64,000 bases of DNA from an uncultured Eubacteriales bacterium (GCA_900545515.1 UQZA01000001.1:62001-126000); one strand, 5' to 3'. Counted from the stretch's first letter, positions 1 through 7,718 are shown. Translations and numbers: made by a program. The notes: a model not told the origin generated them from the sequence alone.

Positions 1-350
1 CGTTGCCCGTTTTTACGCTGGACCCGCCGCAACGCGCAAATCTCCGCGCAGTCTTCATCCATATTACCCTTGGAGGGCGTCATGGTATTATAAGCCAGAT
101 TCCGGGCCATGCAGGTTGCCCGCTGCGGCTCTTCAGAGATGATATGCCTGCCAAAGTAGTATCGGACAGCCGGATCATCCCGGGAAACCCCCGCACAGGC
201 CACATCCATCATCTGCTGCACCGCCTCCTCCGTCAGGCAGTACTCCCCCTCCTGGGTCAAGCTACCAGCGGGAATCTCATTGACATAGGCGTACAGCAGT
301 TCCACCGCCTCATAAAGCATATAGGGCTTTGCAGATACCCATACCTCCAC
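1..350 (-). CDS. Winged-helix regulator-like protein, 3' part missing (paralog 1)
   Basis: Only the first 116 codons lie in the window; the gene runs off the left edge. I start it at GTG 350 because AAGGGGGG sits 7 nt upstream and a good promoter lies just beyond. The reading begins MEVWVSAKPYMLYEAVELLY and contains SLTQEGEYCLTEEAV, which matches the N-terminal region of the complete proteins at 11749-12864 (SLTAEGKFCISPKAV) and, more loosely, at 25036-26148. Those two carry an ArsR-like winged helix at the C-terminus, so this is probably a third member of the same regulator family. The N-terminal domain is one I do not recognise, so the ligand is unknown. The DNA-binding domain itself is not visible here. 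The reverse frame over the same region is a shadow. Confidence 0.7.
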   Translation of the reverse strand, partial: MEVWVSAKPYMLYEAVELLYAYVNEIPAGSLTQEGEYCLTEEAVQQMMDVACAGVSRDDPAVRYYFGRHIISEEPQRATCMARNLAYNTMTPSKGNMDEDCAEICALRRVQRKNGQ

Positions 351-381
351 AGATTGGCCCCCCTTATCTTGTACTCATTCT

Positions 382-410
382 TTTATACCATAAACCCCAT
401 GATTTGACAA
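382..410 (-). promoter_or_regulatory. Promoter of the partial regulator gene
   Basis: Reading on the minus strand, TTGTCA (405-410) and TATAAA (382-387) are separated by exactly 17 bp and lie about 30 nt upstream of the GTG start of the regulator. Confidence 0.7.
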
Positions 411-461
411 GGGCCCTTTTTCTCACATCCAGAGCTACAGCATGTACTACGGCCGCTCTGC

Positions 462-1136
462 TCACAGGGCATAAAAGAAAATGGCAAAAAAGTGCAGCAC
501 ACTGCCCAAAACCACAAAGATGTGGAAGACAGAGTGAAGCCACTTTTTCTTCGCGCCAATGCCGTATAAAATGGAGCCCAGGGTGTAGGCGATCCCTCCA
601 GCCAAAAGCAGCGCAAACCCGGTCTGTCCCATGGCCTCCATGGCCTGTGGGGCGAAGGGCAGCACAGCCCAACCCATGCCGATGTAACAGATCATGGAAA
701 ACACCCGGTACTTCCGCAGGTCAATGGCCGTAAGGGTCACCGCCAGGGCCGTCAGGGCCCATTCCCCAATGGCCAGTCCCAGCCCCAGTGCCGGATACAG
801 CGGCCGGATGGCAGACAGCGCCACCGGCGTATAGCTCCCCGCAATGAGGAAATAGATGGTACAGTGGTCCAGTACCTGGAGAACCTTTTTCCCCATGCCG
901 GGCCGCAGACCATGGTAGACGCTGGACATGGTGTACAGCCCAATGAGGCTGACCCCATAGATCACCGCTCCCACCACATCCACCGCCCCACCCCGCAAAG
1001 CAGCCCGGACGACGCACAGCACCAGAGCGGCAATTCCCAAGGCGCCACCTGTGATGTGGGTGACCATATTCATGATCTCCTCGCCCTTGGAATAATCCGG
1101 CAACCGCCGGTCAATCAGCTTGATTCGCTTTCGCAT
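462..1136 (-). CDS. Hemolysin III / TrhA-type seven-helix membrane protein
   Basis: A 224-residue integral membrane protein of the hemolysin III (YqfA/TrhA, PAQR-like) family. Family hallmarks are the N-terminal DYSKGEEIMNMVTHITGG segment, SSVYHGL after the second helix, LDHCTIYFLIAGSYTP, and the C-terminal HSVFHIFVVLGSVLHFFAIFF, giving the Ser/His/Asp/His/His set thought to bind metal in PAQR proteins. Seven hydrophobic helices fit the sequence. Family members influence membrane energetics or fatty-acid homeostasis; a haemolytic role is not established. I start at ATG 1136 because homologs begin near this methionine; ATG 1145 is possible and neither has a strong ribosome site. A TATAAT-type -10 lies near 1188 on the minus strand. 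The gene points toward the partial regulator but is separated from it by that gene's own promoter. Confidence 0.85.
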   Translation of the reverse strand: MRKRIKLIDRRLPDYSKGEEIMNMVTHITGGALGIAALVLCVVRAALRGGAVDVVGAVIYGVSLIGLYTMSSVYHGLRPGMGKKVLQVLDHCTIYFLIAGSYTPVALSAIRPLYPALGLGLAIGEWALTALAVTLTAIDLRKYRVFSMICYIGMGWAVLPFAPQAMEAMGQTGFALLLAGGIAYTLGSILYGIGAKKKWLHSVFHIFVVLGSVLHFFAIFFYAL

Positions 1137-1235
1137 GCAACCCATCACCCCAAAAATCCAAGCCCCGTCTCGTGGCATGATTTTACTATTATATTATACC
1201 ACACTTTGCCACAGCCGGAAAGGCCCCACCGCAGG

Positions 1236-1510
1236 TCAGCAACATTTACTTTTTTATACTGATGTGGTAATGCCTTGCCCCTCCACGCAGGGCATAGACG
1301 TACCGCCACGGGCTGCGAGAGCCGAAAATCACACGCTGACGTGGGAGCGCCCTGCCTTCCCCCGGGGGGAAGGTGCCGCGCGGAGCGAGGTGGATGAGGA
1401 ACGGCGCTATCTAGCAAACCGGTAGGCCGGATCGATTCAGACGTAACATATTCCCTTTTCAACGGAACTGCCTAGTAATCGGTTCCGTTTCGCCGTGCCA
1501 GCTGGCATGA
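1236..1510. repeat. Intergenic mosaic repeat (family A), copy 1
   Basis: This 1.14-1.57 kb gap has no credible gene. It holds a string such as ACATTTACTTTTTTATACTG, a G/C-rich palindromic block (CCTTCCCCCGGGGGGAAGG at about 1355), and a stretch from GGATGAGGAACGGCG to AACGGAACTGC. That stretch recurs, diverged, at about 43190-43280. The same building blocks occur in most other long gaps of the window. Confidence 0.6.
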
Positions 1511-1517
1511 AGGAAGC

Positions 1518-1553
1518 GCTGCCGCCCCCCGCGAACCGGCAGGGGGCGGCAGC
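1518..1553 (-). terminator. Hairpin after the last exporter gene
   Basis: GCTGCCGCCCCCC (1518-1530) can pair with GGGGGCGGCAGC (1542-1553), just downstream of the exporter gene ending at 1574. There is no clear U-tract, so it may stabilise the 3' end rather than terminate. A related hairpin lies after the other exporter gene. Confidence 0.45.
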
Positions 1554-1573
1554 GTCGGATTTACAGCTGCACC

Positions 1574-3181
1574 TCAATCGGCAGCTCCAGGGACCCGAAT
1601 CACCTCGTCAAATCGGTCCAGGTACTCCTTTGACCAGTCGTGTGTAATCACAATTCTTGTGATATGTTTCTGTCTGAAGATGAATTCCTGAATTAGTTTT
1701 ACATTTTCTGGATCTAGTCCAGTGGTTGGCTCGTCAAAAACCATAACACTGGCGTGCTTCTGCATAGCCCGGGCAATACAAATCCGCTGGCGCTCCCCAC
1801 CAGAAATGTGGTCGCCAAAATCACCCAGTGGTTTTTCACCCACGCGCTTGGCCAGATCCGTCAGGTTGAGTTCCTCCAGCAGAGCTTGGTAGGCAGCAGA
1901 ATCCTGGGCCGGTGTTTGGCCGAACATTGTAATGTTCTCATAGAGTGATGCGTTAAACAAAAAGGCAGATTGGTTAACCACGGAAATCTGGGCTAAAATC
2001 TCACGTTCTGTGGCATTCTTAATGTCTTGATTCCCAAAGTAAATTTCCCCTGTATAGTTGTCATAATACTTCAGAAGCAGTTTGATCAGGGTCGTCTTTC
2101 CACTGCCGCTTTCACCTACAATCGCGTAGCAGCCACCAGGCCGGAACACATGACAGAAATCCCGATACAGCTGTCTCTGGTCAAAGGAGAACGATACGTT
2201 GTGATACGTAATGGCAGGTTCCTCTTCTCGCACCAGGCCTCTCTCCACTGGGCACGAAAAGTCCCGTTCATCTTCCAGCTTCTTTGCCAGCTCTTTTGTA
2301 GATCGAAATGTAACCGCCTCTTCAATGAGGTTCGAAAGGCTGTTGGAAATTTCTGAAAAGTACCCTGTAGCTGCCAGCATCATCGCAGCGCTCAGGCTTC
2401 CTTGCAAAATCAGGAAGCCACCCACTCCAATGCCAACGATATTCGTCAAAGATGCAATCGTATAAAGGGTTTTAGCACTCATGCTCCGGGCAAAGCCATA
2501 GGAAAAATAGGCCCGCTGCTTTTGGGAGCTGACCTGCTCAAACCGATTTAAAAAGTTCCCGGACTGATTGCTGGTATGGATCACCTCGTAGCCGTCTATG
2601 GTCTCCTTTAGGACATTTGCGTATTCCTCGGAGCGCGCAGAAAACGCCCCCCTGGTCCGCTGCTGTATGTTTGTAAAAAATCCACTACAGATTAACGGCG
2701 CTGTTGACACCAGGATTCCCGCCACGAACAGCCACGTGTTCATCAAGCATAGCATCACAGAAGCCACAACGGCAGAAATCCCATAGCTGCAAATCAGAGG
2801 AATGGTGTCCATCCGGTCGGTGCGGTACATGTCCGTATCCGTCGTGAACAAATTCAGATAGTATGCGCGATTTCGCCGCTGAAACCCCTGCCACGGACGT
2901 CGCAACACATTTTTCATGATATCCCGTTTCAGGCACACTTCCGCATGGGAAAGGTAGCCCAATCGCGCAGCTGTGGAACCGGCATGGAGCAAATACGCCG
3001 ATAAAAGCAGGCCTGTCGCAATGACAATCCTCCAAATCATACTTTCCCGCTGCCCTTCCTGGGCAAACTCCAAGATTTGGGCCGTGTAGTATACGCTCAA
3101 ACTGAGCGCAACCGATTCCAGGCTACTCAAAAGGCATGTCAAAATAAAAAAGCGTTTGCTTTTCACAGGAATGTTCTTCAT
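1574..3181 (-). CDS. ABC exporter half-transporter B of the peptide locus
   Basis: A 535-residue fused permease-ATPase. The N-terminal ~300 residues form a six-helix exporter-type membrane domain. The ATPase domain has Walker A GESGSGKTT, signature ISGGERQR, Walker B VMVFDEPTTGLD and H-loop ITHD, all complete. No N-terminal C39 peptidase domain is present, so leader removal must be done elsewhere. ATG 3181 is preferred because GGAGG lies 5 nt upstream; an upstream in-frame TTG at 3193 overlaps that site. It is the last gene of the minus-strand peptide locus and probably forms a heterodimer with the product of 3279-4895, with export of the mature peptide or self-protection as the likely role. 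The C-terminus looks frameshifted: a conserved CTGTAAATCCG tail, shared with the partner gene, lies just downstream in another frame. Confidence 0.88.
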   Translation of the reverse strand: MKNIPVKSKRFFILTCLLSSLESVALSLSVYYTAQILEFAQEGQRESMIWRIVIATGLLLSAYLLHAGSTAARLGYLSHAEVCLKRDIMKNVLRRPWQGFQRRNRAYYLNLFTTDTDMYRTDRMDTIPLICSYGISAVVASVMLCLMNTWLFVAGILVSTAPLICSGFFTNIQQRTRGAFSARSEEYANVLKETIDGYEVIHTSNQSGNFLNRFEQVSSQKQRAYFSYGFARSMSAKTLYTIASLTNIVGIGVGGFLILQGSLSAAMMLAATGYFSEISNSLSNLIEEAVTFRSTKELAKKLEDERDFSCPVERGLVREEEPAITYHNVSFSFDQRQLYRDFCHVFRPGGCYAIVGESGSGKTTLIKLLLKYYDNYTGEIYFGNQDIKNATEREILAQISVVNQSAFLFNASLYENITMFGQTPAQDSAAYQALLEELNLTDLAKRVGEKPLGDFGDHISGGERQRICIARAMQKHASVMVFDEPTTGLDPENVKLIQEFIFRQKHITRIVITHDWSKEYLDRFDEVIRVPGAAD

Positions 3182-3238
3182 GGCATCCTCCAAAATATTC
3201 TATCTATTCAATGCCCATACGAACTCAAAACTCACTAT

Positions 3239-3268
3239 GCCGCCCCCCGCAGACTGGCAAAGGGCGGC
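3239..3268 (-). terminator. Short hairpin between the two exporter genes
   Basis: GCCGCCC (3239-3245) pairs with GGGCGGC (3262-3268) immediately after the stop of the upstream exporter gene. It is a smaller version of the hairpin at 1518-1553 and the flanking sequence is shared. No U-tract, so read-through into the next gene is expected. Confidence 0.4.
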
Positions 3269-3278
3269 AGCGCCGGAT

Positions 3279-4895
3279 TTACAGTGCGCTCAGGTGCGCT
3301 GGGGTCAAATCATACACCCGGTCAAATTGCTTCTTCCGCTCCGCTGTCAGATGATGGCTAATCAGAATCAGAGTCAAATCCGGGTTGGACAGAAGGCTTT
3401 GTTCCACAATGTCCGCATTCTTCTGGTCCAGGGCGCTGGTTCCCTCGTCAATCAGCAAAATGGAGCAGTCGTGGATCAGCGCCCGGGCGATGGCCACCCG
3501 TTGCTTCTGGCCACCGGAGAGGTTGCTGCCTTCCTCTCCCACCACGGTATCCAGCCCCTCCGGCATATGGGCCAGGTCCCCCGTCAGTGCGCTGTCCCCC
3601 AGAGCCCGCTCCATCTGTTCATCAGTAAATTCCTCGCCCAAGGTGATGTTCTCCCGAATGGTGGTATTGAAGAGGAATACGTCCTGCTCGATGTAGCTCA
3701 TCTGTCTCTGGAGCTGCTCCGGCGTATAGTCCCGGGCGTCTGTGCCGTCGAACCGAATGGTTCCCGTATAGTCCGGCAGCCACCCCAAAAGCAGCTTCAG
3801 GAGGGTGGATTTCCCGCAACCGGACGGACCGGTCAGCGCATACTTCTTCCCCTTTTCAAAGCGCAGATTCCTATCCTCCAAAACAGTCTTTTCGCCATAC
3901 CGGAAGCTCAGGTGCTCCACAGCAATCCCATTGCGCATCGGCAGCATCTCCCGATCAGCTTTCTCCAAGGAGCCGTTGTCATGGACGGTAATCTTCTCAA
4001 AATATGGCTTGCTGGAGGCGATAGATAGACGGAAATCGGTCAGAGCATTCAATCCATCGGCAACGGCAGAGATCAACTTGCCGCTGCCAAACAGCGCAGT
4101 CTGCAGAATCACCCCCTGGAAGGACAGGAAACCAATCCAAATACTGATCCCTCCCTGACACAGGATGCCAGCCACAGCCAACACCTTGCCCGTAATCGTC
4201 TGGGTACGGAGCCGCCGGAAGGCAGGCCCTTCTATTCCATCGCTACACTGGGACACGCCTTGCAGAAACCTTCGGTTCCTGCCAAAAACGCGCAGAACAT
4301 CATAGCCCGCCAGCAGATCCTTCAGCTTGCTCACAGCCTTTGCCTGCTCCCGGGTACAGGCCGCTCCCGCAGCCTCCATTTTCTTGTCAAATAGCTTAGG
4401 GGCCAGACTCATAATCAGGGCAGACGCCAGAGAAGCAACCGTCAGGGACCAATGGAGGCAGGACAGCGCAATGATGCTATGCATCACCGTAAAAGCCATG
4501 CTGATCCAGTTGAAAAACGGCCCCCATGCCAAGCTTTCTATCTGGTCGATGTCCTTGGTAAACTCGGACAGATACTCTCCGGTCTGCCGCTTGTGGAACT
4601 CGCCATGGCTCATTTGCAGCATCGTCGCCGCCATATCACGCCGGACCTGATTGTTCATCTTTCGTATGACATGCTTGCCCAAAATGTCCTCTACCGCCAC
4701 AAACACCTGCACCAGAACCACACAAAGCAGATTCAGCAGGGTCCAGAACAGAAATCCCCGAAAATTCCCTCTTACCAGCTCCTCCAAGGATTCCATGAGG
4801 GCCAGACTCCGGTATGAGGATAATCCTGCATCGATGAATAGCATAAAAATTATTATGCCACTCATTTTCCAAAATTTTTTGATATAGTAGAACAT
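3279..4895 (-). CDS. ABC exporter half-transporter A of the peptide locus
   Basis: A 538-residue fused permease-ATPase. Helices occupy roughly residues 10-310; the ATPase domain has Walker A GPSGCGKST, signature LSGGQKQR, Walker B ILLIDEGTSALD with the catalytic Glu, and H-loop ISHH. Start ATG 4895 has AAGGAG upstream at good spacing. It lies 80 bp downstream of the radical SAM gene on the same strand and 97 bp upstream of a second half-transporter, so the pair is likely a heterodimeric exporter for the modified peptide. Like its partner it lacks a peptidase domain. Base composition here is more A+T-rich than in the flanking housekeeping genes. Confidence 0.88.
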   Translation of the reverse strand: MFYYIKKFWKMSGIIIFMLFIDAGLSSYRSLALMESLEELVRGNFRGFLFWTLLNLLCVVLVQVFVAVEDILGKHVIRKMNNQVRRDMAATMLQMSHGEFHKRQTGEYLSEFTKDIDQIESLAWGPFFNWISMAFTVMHSIIALSCLHWSLTVASLASALIMSLAPKLFDKKMEAAGAACTREQAKAVSKLKDLLAGYDVLRVFGRNRRFLQGVSQCSDGIEGPAFRRLRTQTITGKVLAVAGILCQGGISIWIGFLSFQGVILQTALFGSGKLISAVADGLNALTDFRLSIASSKPYFEKITVHDNGSLEKADREMLPMRNGIAVEHLSFRYGEKTVLEDRNLRFEKGKKYALTGPSGCGKSTLLKLLLGWLPDYTGTIRFDGTDARDYTPEQLQRQMSYIEQDVFLFNTTIRENITLGEEFTDEQMERALGDSALTGDLAHMPEGLDTVVGEEGSNLSGGQKQRVAIARALIHDCSILLIDEGTSALDQKNADIVEQSLLSNPDLTLILISHHLTAERKKQFDRVYDLTPAHLSAL

Positions 4896-4975
4896 GCAGC
4901 CACTCCTTTTTGCAAAAAATCAACAATTGCAGCAACATCCAAACCGGAAAGAGCCAGTATGGCACAGGCCAGTTT

Positions 4976-6220
4976 TCAATCCCGGAAGCAGGTCTTTGGG
5001 GAATGCCCGTCAACCAGCATCCCCTTTCTACACCGCAAATTGAAGCAGCTCAAAACATCCGGGCAGGTGTAGCACGCTTGCTTCAACTGGCCAAAGGACC
5101 ACAGCTGGTTGATCGCTTCGTCCAATATAATTCCCTGCTCCGGGTCCACCCGCCCCAGCAGGTTTTTCGGATGGTCCAGGGCCACCGTACACTTCTCAAT
5201 TTTTCCGTTGGCTCGAAAGACCATGCTGTGGGGATAGCTTGCATAGCAGACCTGCGCGAACGGTTCCTTGTCCTGGTTTTCCCGGCGCATGCCAATCTGG
5301 TCCAGATATGCCAGGTGCTCCAGCGGAAGTCCTGTCTTCTGCTCTCCCTCCAGAAGCTCCAAGGTCTTGACAGACTCTCCGCCCCAGTCTCCCACGGGAC
5401 TTACATAGACAGAAAATCGGTCATCCCCTCCGAACAGATCATGTAGGTGGTCATACCAGCTAAAATCCCGGTCCCCAGCCAAGATGTTATGGCGAATGAC
5501 CATACGGAAGGGAAACTGGTCCTTGGGAAGAGCAGAAAGTACAATCAGATTGTTTAAAATGGTTTGCAACGTCCCTTTGCCGGACGCATGAGGGCGGGTC
5601 TCATCATGGTTCCAGCCATCCAACGTCACCTGGTAGTCGGTGATCCCCGCCGCGTAGTACTGCCGGAATGCGTCTTCATCCAGCAAATACCCATTGGTGG
5701 TCATGCCGCCACTGTACCGGAATGGATGGGAAGCCTGGGCCTCCTGCACCAACGCACAGGTTTCCAGGATGATATCCTTGCACAAGGTTGGTTCCCCACC
5801 GAACCAGTTGAGATGCAGGTTCTGAAACCGGAGCGCCTGATCCACGAGATACGTCTGAATCTGGTCCAATGTCTCCCGGTGCATGGAAAGGGGCCTATGA
5901 CTCTCATAGCAATAGGAGCAGCGGAAGTTGCAGCCCTCTGTTGGCATAATCGTCACAAACAGGCATTCATCCATCATCCTTTTTGCATGCTGTAGCAGCG
6001 TTTCCACTTCTTTCCGATCTGCCAGCAACTCTTGTTCATGTAAAAATTGTGTCAGCGGAGTAGACAGCGCGGCACAACCTCCGCAGCGTAGAATTTCATA
6101 AAACTCTTCCTGGAGCTTTGGCTCCGTAATTTTGACCTTATTTTGAAGCAGCTTGGACGAGATGTAAAGCGCACCGTCTTCTTCATAATATTCCGTGTAA
6201 CCCGGAATCATGTACGTCAT
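4976..6220 (-). CDS. Radical SAM/SPASM peptide maturase
   Basis: A 414-residue radical SAM enzyme. The cluster-binding motif CNFRCSYCYE (CX3CX2C) is at about residues 97-106, preceded by an N-terminal region typical of peptide-modifying enzymes, which usually binds the precursor leader. A GGEP motif follows (FGGEPTL). The C-terminal third is a cysteine-rich SPASM/twitch-type region (CYASYPHSMVFRANGKIEKC, then CYTCPDVLSCFNLRC and a final TCFRD) that should bind auxiliary Fe-S clusters. Such enzymes install thioether or carbon-carbon crosslinks on ribosomal peptides. The gene directly follows a 32-codon Cys-containing precursor gene and precedes two exporter genes. AGGAG sits at proper distance from ATG 6220. 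It resembles Clostridium Cys-rich-peptide maturases in layout; the exact subfamily cannot be fixed from sequence reading alone. Confidence 0.9.
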   Translation of the reverse strand: MTYMIPGYTEYYEEDGALYISSKLLQNKVKITEPKLQEEFYEILRCGGCAALSTPLTQFLHEQELLADRKEVETLLQHAKRMMDECLFVTIMPTEGCNFRCSYCYESHRPLSMHRETLDQIQTYLVDQALRFQNLHLNWFGGEPTLCKDIILETCALVQEAQASHPFRYSGGMTTNGYLLDEDAFRQYYAAGITDYQVTLDGWNHDETRPHASGKGTLQTILNNLIVLSALPKDQFPFRMVIRHNILAGDRDFSWYDHLHDLFGGDDRFSVYVSPVGDWGGESVKTLELLEGEQKTGLPLEHLAYLDQIGMRRENQDKEPFAQVCYASYPHSMVFRANGKIEKCTVALDHPKNLLGRVDPEQGIILDEAINQLWSFGQLKQACYTCPDVLSCFNLRCRKGMLVDGHSPKTCFRD

Positions 6221-6265
6221 AACTTCTCCTCTTTTCAGAAGTATACTATAAGCACAGATTTTTTA

Positions 6266-6292
6266 GAGACTCCAGGGAAATCCTGGAGTCTC
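6266..6292 (-). other. Perfect 11-bp hairpin between precursor and maturase genes
   Basis: GAGACTCCAGG (6266-6276) pairs with CCTGGAGTCTC (6282-6292) around a 5-nt loop, 7 nt after the precursor stop codon. On the minus strand it is followed by TAAAAAATC, not a U-tract, so it is better read as an mRNA-stabilising or partial-attenuation element. That would let the precursor be made in excess over the enzyme. Confidence 0.7.
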
Positions 6293-6299
6293 GTTTGGA

Positions 6300-6398
6300 C
6301 TAGTGGACCTCGCAGTTGTTGTGGCATTTATTATCGAACAGCCCAGAAATGTACGAATCCACCTCGCCCAGCGGTTTCTTTTCTTTGAGAATCTCCAT
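6300..6398 (-). CDS. Candidate modified-peptide (RiPP) precursor, 32 residues
   Basis: A 32-codon gene that is easily missed by length filters. The N-terminal half is charged and leader-like (MEILKEKKPLGEVDSY) and the C-terminal half is a candidate core, ISGLFDNKCHNNCEVH, with a CX3C pair close to the end. GAGGAG lies about 9 nt before ATG 6398. It sits directly upstream of the radical SAM gene on the same strand, in the usual precursor position, and is followed by a perfect hairpin. The likely product is a thioether- or otherwise crosslinked peptide, exported by the two ABC half-transporters. The two cysteines and their neighbours Asn/Asp/Phe are the obvious modification sites. Seen: frame, ribosome site, order. 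Inferred: precursor role. I could not compare it with the known Cys-rich peptide families. Confidence 0.78.
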   Translation of the reverse strand: MEILKEKKPLGEVDSYISGLFDNKCHNNCEVH

Positions 6399-6450
6399 GC
6401 TTATGTACTCCTCATTATGAAATTCAGCGTCAGGGCTTTGCATCTTTCAC

Positions 6451-6492
6451 GCTGTATACACAGGATACCATATGTATAGAGCAAAATGTATA
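6451..6492 (-). promoter_or_regulatory. Control region of the peptide operon (shared 9-bp motif and TGTATA repeats)
   Basis: On the minus strand TGGTATCCT (6462-6470) is followed, after 5 nt, by TACAGC (6451-6456), overlapping TATACA. The same TGGTATCCT-N5-TACA arrangement stands before the small secreted protein gene (7742-7761). On the plus strand TGTATA occurs three times (6453, 6473, 6487). No consensus -35/-10 pair is obvious, as expected of an activator-dependent promoter. Confidence 0.5.
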
Positions 6493-6556
6493 TCGCAGCA
6501 CGATAGTAAAAAATAACACAAAACGACTAGTAGCTCTGGATTTTGGTCTCAAACCG

Positions 6557-6565
6557 TGGTATAAT
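6557..6565 (+). promoter_or_regulatory. Extended -10 of the regulator gene
   Basis: TGGTATAAT (6557-6565) is an extended -10 about 48 nt before the regulator start; the -35 is poor. The first six bases match the TGGTAT of the shared motif, so self-regulation is possible. Confidence 0.55.
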
Positions 6566-6612
6566 CAATTAGAAAAAAGCTGCCCAATATTTTAAGAAGA
6601 AAGGTATCGGAA

Positions 6613-7530
6613 ATGAGAGAAGTATTTCTAGGGGAATACATGAAACAGCGGCGCCTGGAGCTGGGGCTGACCCAGGAGGAGCTGTGCGAGGGCATCTGTG
6701 AGCCCATAACCATTTCCCGCATGGAAAACGGACGGCAGACCCCCTCCCGCAACCGCATCAACGCCCTGCTGCAGCGTCTCGGATTGCCGGATGACCGTTA
6801 TTTTGCCCTGCTCAGCAAGCGCGAAGAGGAAATCGCCGCCCTGCAAAAGGAAATCATCGCTTGCAGCGTCCAGCGGGATACCGCCCACGGCTGGGAGCTG
6901 CTGGGCCAGCTGGAGCAGATCACTGAACCAGACGACCACGTCACCCGGCAGTTCATTCTCCGCTCCCAGGTCATCCTGGGGAAGGCCGAAGGACGGTACA
7001 GTGCGGAAGAGCAGCTGCAAATGCTGATGAAGGCCCTGCGGATGACGGCGCCTCATTTTGACCTGGAGGAAATCAGCAAAGGATTGTACAGCTTTGAAGA
7101 GGTAAAGATTATCAACCAAATTGCTGTCACTTACGCTGGAAATGGGCAACGTAGGAGAGCAATCGACATTCTCAGGCAATTGATGAAGTACGTCCAGAAG
7201 CACTACCAAAACATCCTACAATCCGGAGGGCTACTCCCACTAATTTCCTACAACTATGCACGAGAATTAGCTGCAAATAAACAATATGAGGATGCCATTG
7301 AAATCGCAGAATTAGGCCGGCAGTCCTGTGTGACATACGGACATTACCAATTCTTACCTGGTGTCCTGGCCATTATGGCTTCCTGCTATCACTTTTTAGA
7401 AAAGGATGAGGAGAGCGAAGCGCTATACCATCAGGCATATTACCTGTATCAGGCAATCGACAACCCCGGTGACGGAGCGCAAATCAAAGAGGAAGCAAAA
7501 GAGTACTTAAACGTTGACTTTCGTTTTTAA
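6613..7530 (+). CDS. HTH + TPR transcriptional regulator, RRNPP/Rgg-like
   Basis: A 305-residue protein with an N-terminal Xre-type helix-turn-helix (about residues 9-60: LGLTQEELCEGICEPITISR then MENGRQTPSRNRI) and a C-terminal all-helical region with TPR-like repeats. This is the layout of Rgg/PlcR-type regulators that bind short exported peptides. It is divergent from the precursor operon (about 210 bp between starts) and overlaps by 4 bp the stop of a convergent small secreted protein gene, an arrangement known from some Rgg-SHP pairs. AGAAAGG precedes ATG 6613. The first half is G+C-rich like the chromosome, while from about 7080 on the gene becomes clearly A+T-rich, suggesting a mosaic origin. 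The peptide-binding role is an inference from architecture and neighbours. Confidence 0.8.
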   Translation: MREVFLGEYMKQRRLELGLTQEELCEGICEPITISRMENGRQTPSRNRINALLQRLGLPDDRYFALLSKREEEIAALQKEIIACSVQRDTAHGWELLGQLEQITEPDDHVTRQFILRSQVILGKAEGRYSAEEQLQMLMKALRMTAPHFDLEEISKGLYSFEEVKIINQIAVTYAGNGQRRRAIDILRQLMKYVQKHYQNILQSGGLLPLISYNYARELAANKQYEDAIEIAELGRQSCVTYGHYQFLPGVLAIMASCYHFLEKDEESEALYHQAYYLYQAIDNPGDGAQIKEEAKEYLNVDFRF

Positions 7531-7718
7531 AGCGTTTCCTCTCCGGAGGTCGGCAGCTTATTGGGTGCATCATCCGGATCTTCCGTATAATCTGGCTCTG
7601 TAGGACTCCCAACAGCCGGAGGATTCGCCTCACCGGCATAACAAGCCGTCTGAGACAGCCCCGCCAGAATAGACAGGCTGATCAGCGCCGCCAAGCACAA
7701 AGAAATAAATTTTTTCAC
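7527..7718 (-). CDS. Small secreted protein, candidate signal-peptide precursor
   Basis: A 63-residue protein starting at GTG 7718. MKKFISLCLAALISLSILAG is a strong Sec signal sequence with a cleavage site near ACYAG, leaving about 35 acidic, proline-rich residues ending PTSGEETL. Its last codons overlap the stop of the convergent HTH+TPR regulator. Its promoter region shares TGGTATCCT-N5-TACA with that of the modified-peptide precursor. Together these suggest the precursor of an exported pheromone sensed by the regulator. It is longer than most SHP or Phr precursors, and the processed peptide cannot be predicted with confidence. It could instead be an unrelated small exported protein. Confidence 0.65.
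   Translation of the reverse strand: MKKFISLCLAALISLSILAGLSQTACYAGEANPPAVGSPTEPDYTEDPDDAPNKLPTSGEETL

Noticed and set aside
4636..5013. 125-codon minus-strand frame overlapping the 5' end of the first exporter
   Set aside because: It runs mostly through the exporter coding region in another frame, with a hydrophobic stretch only by chance.
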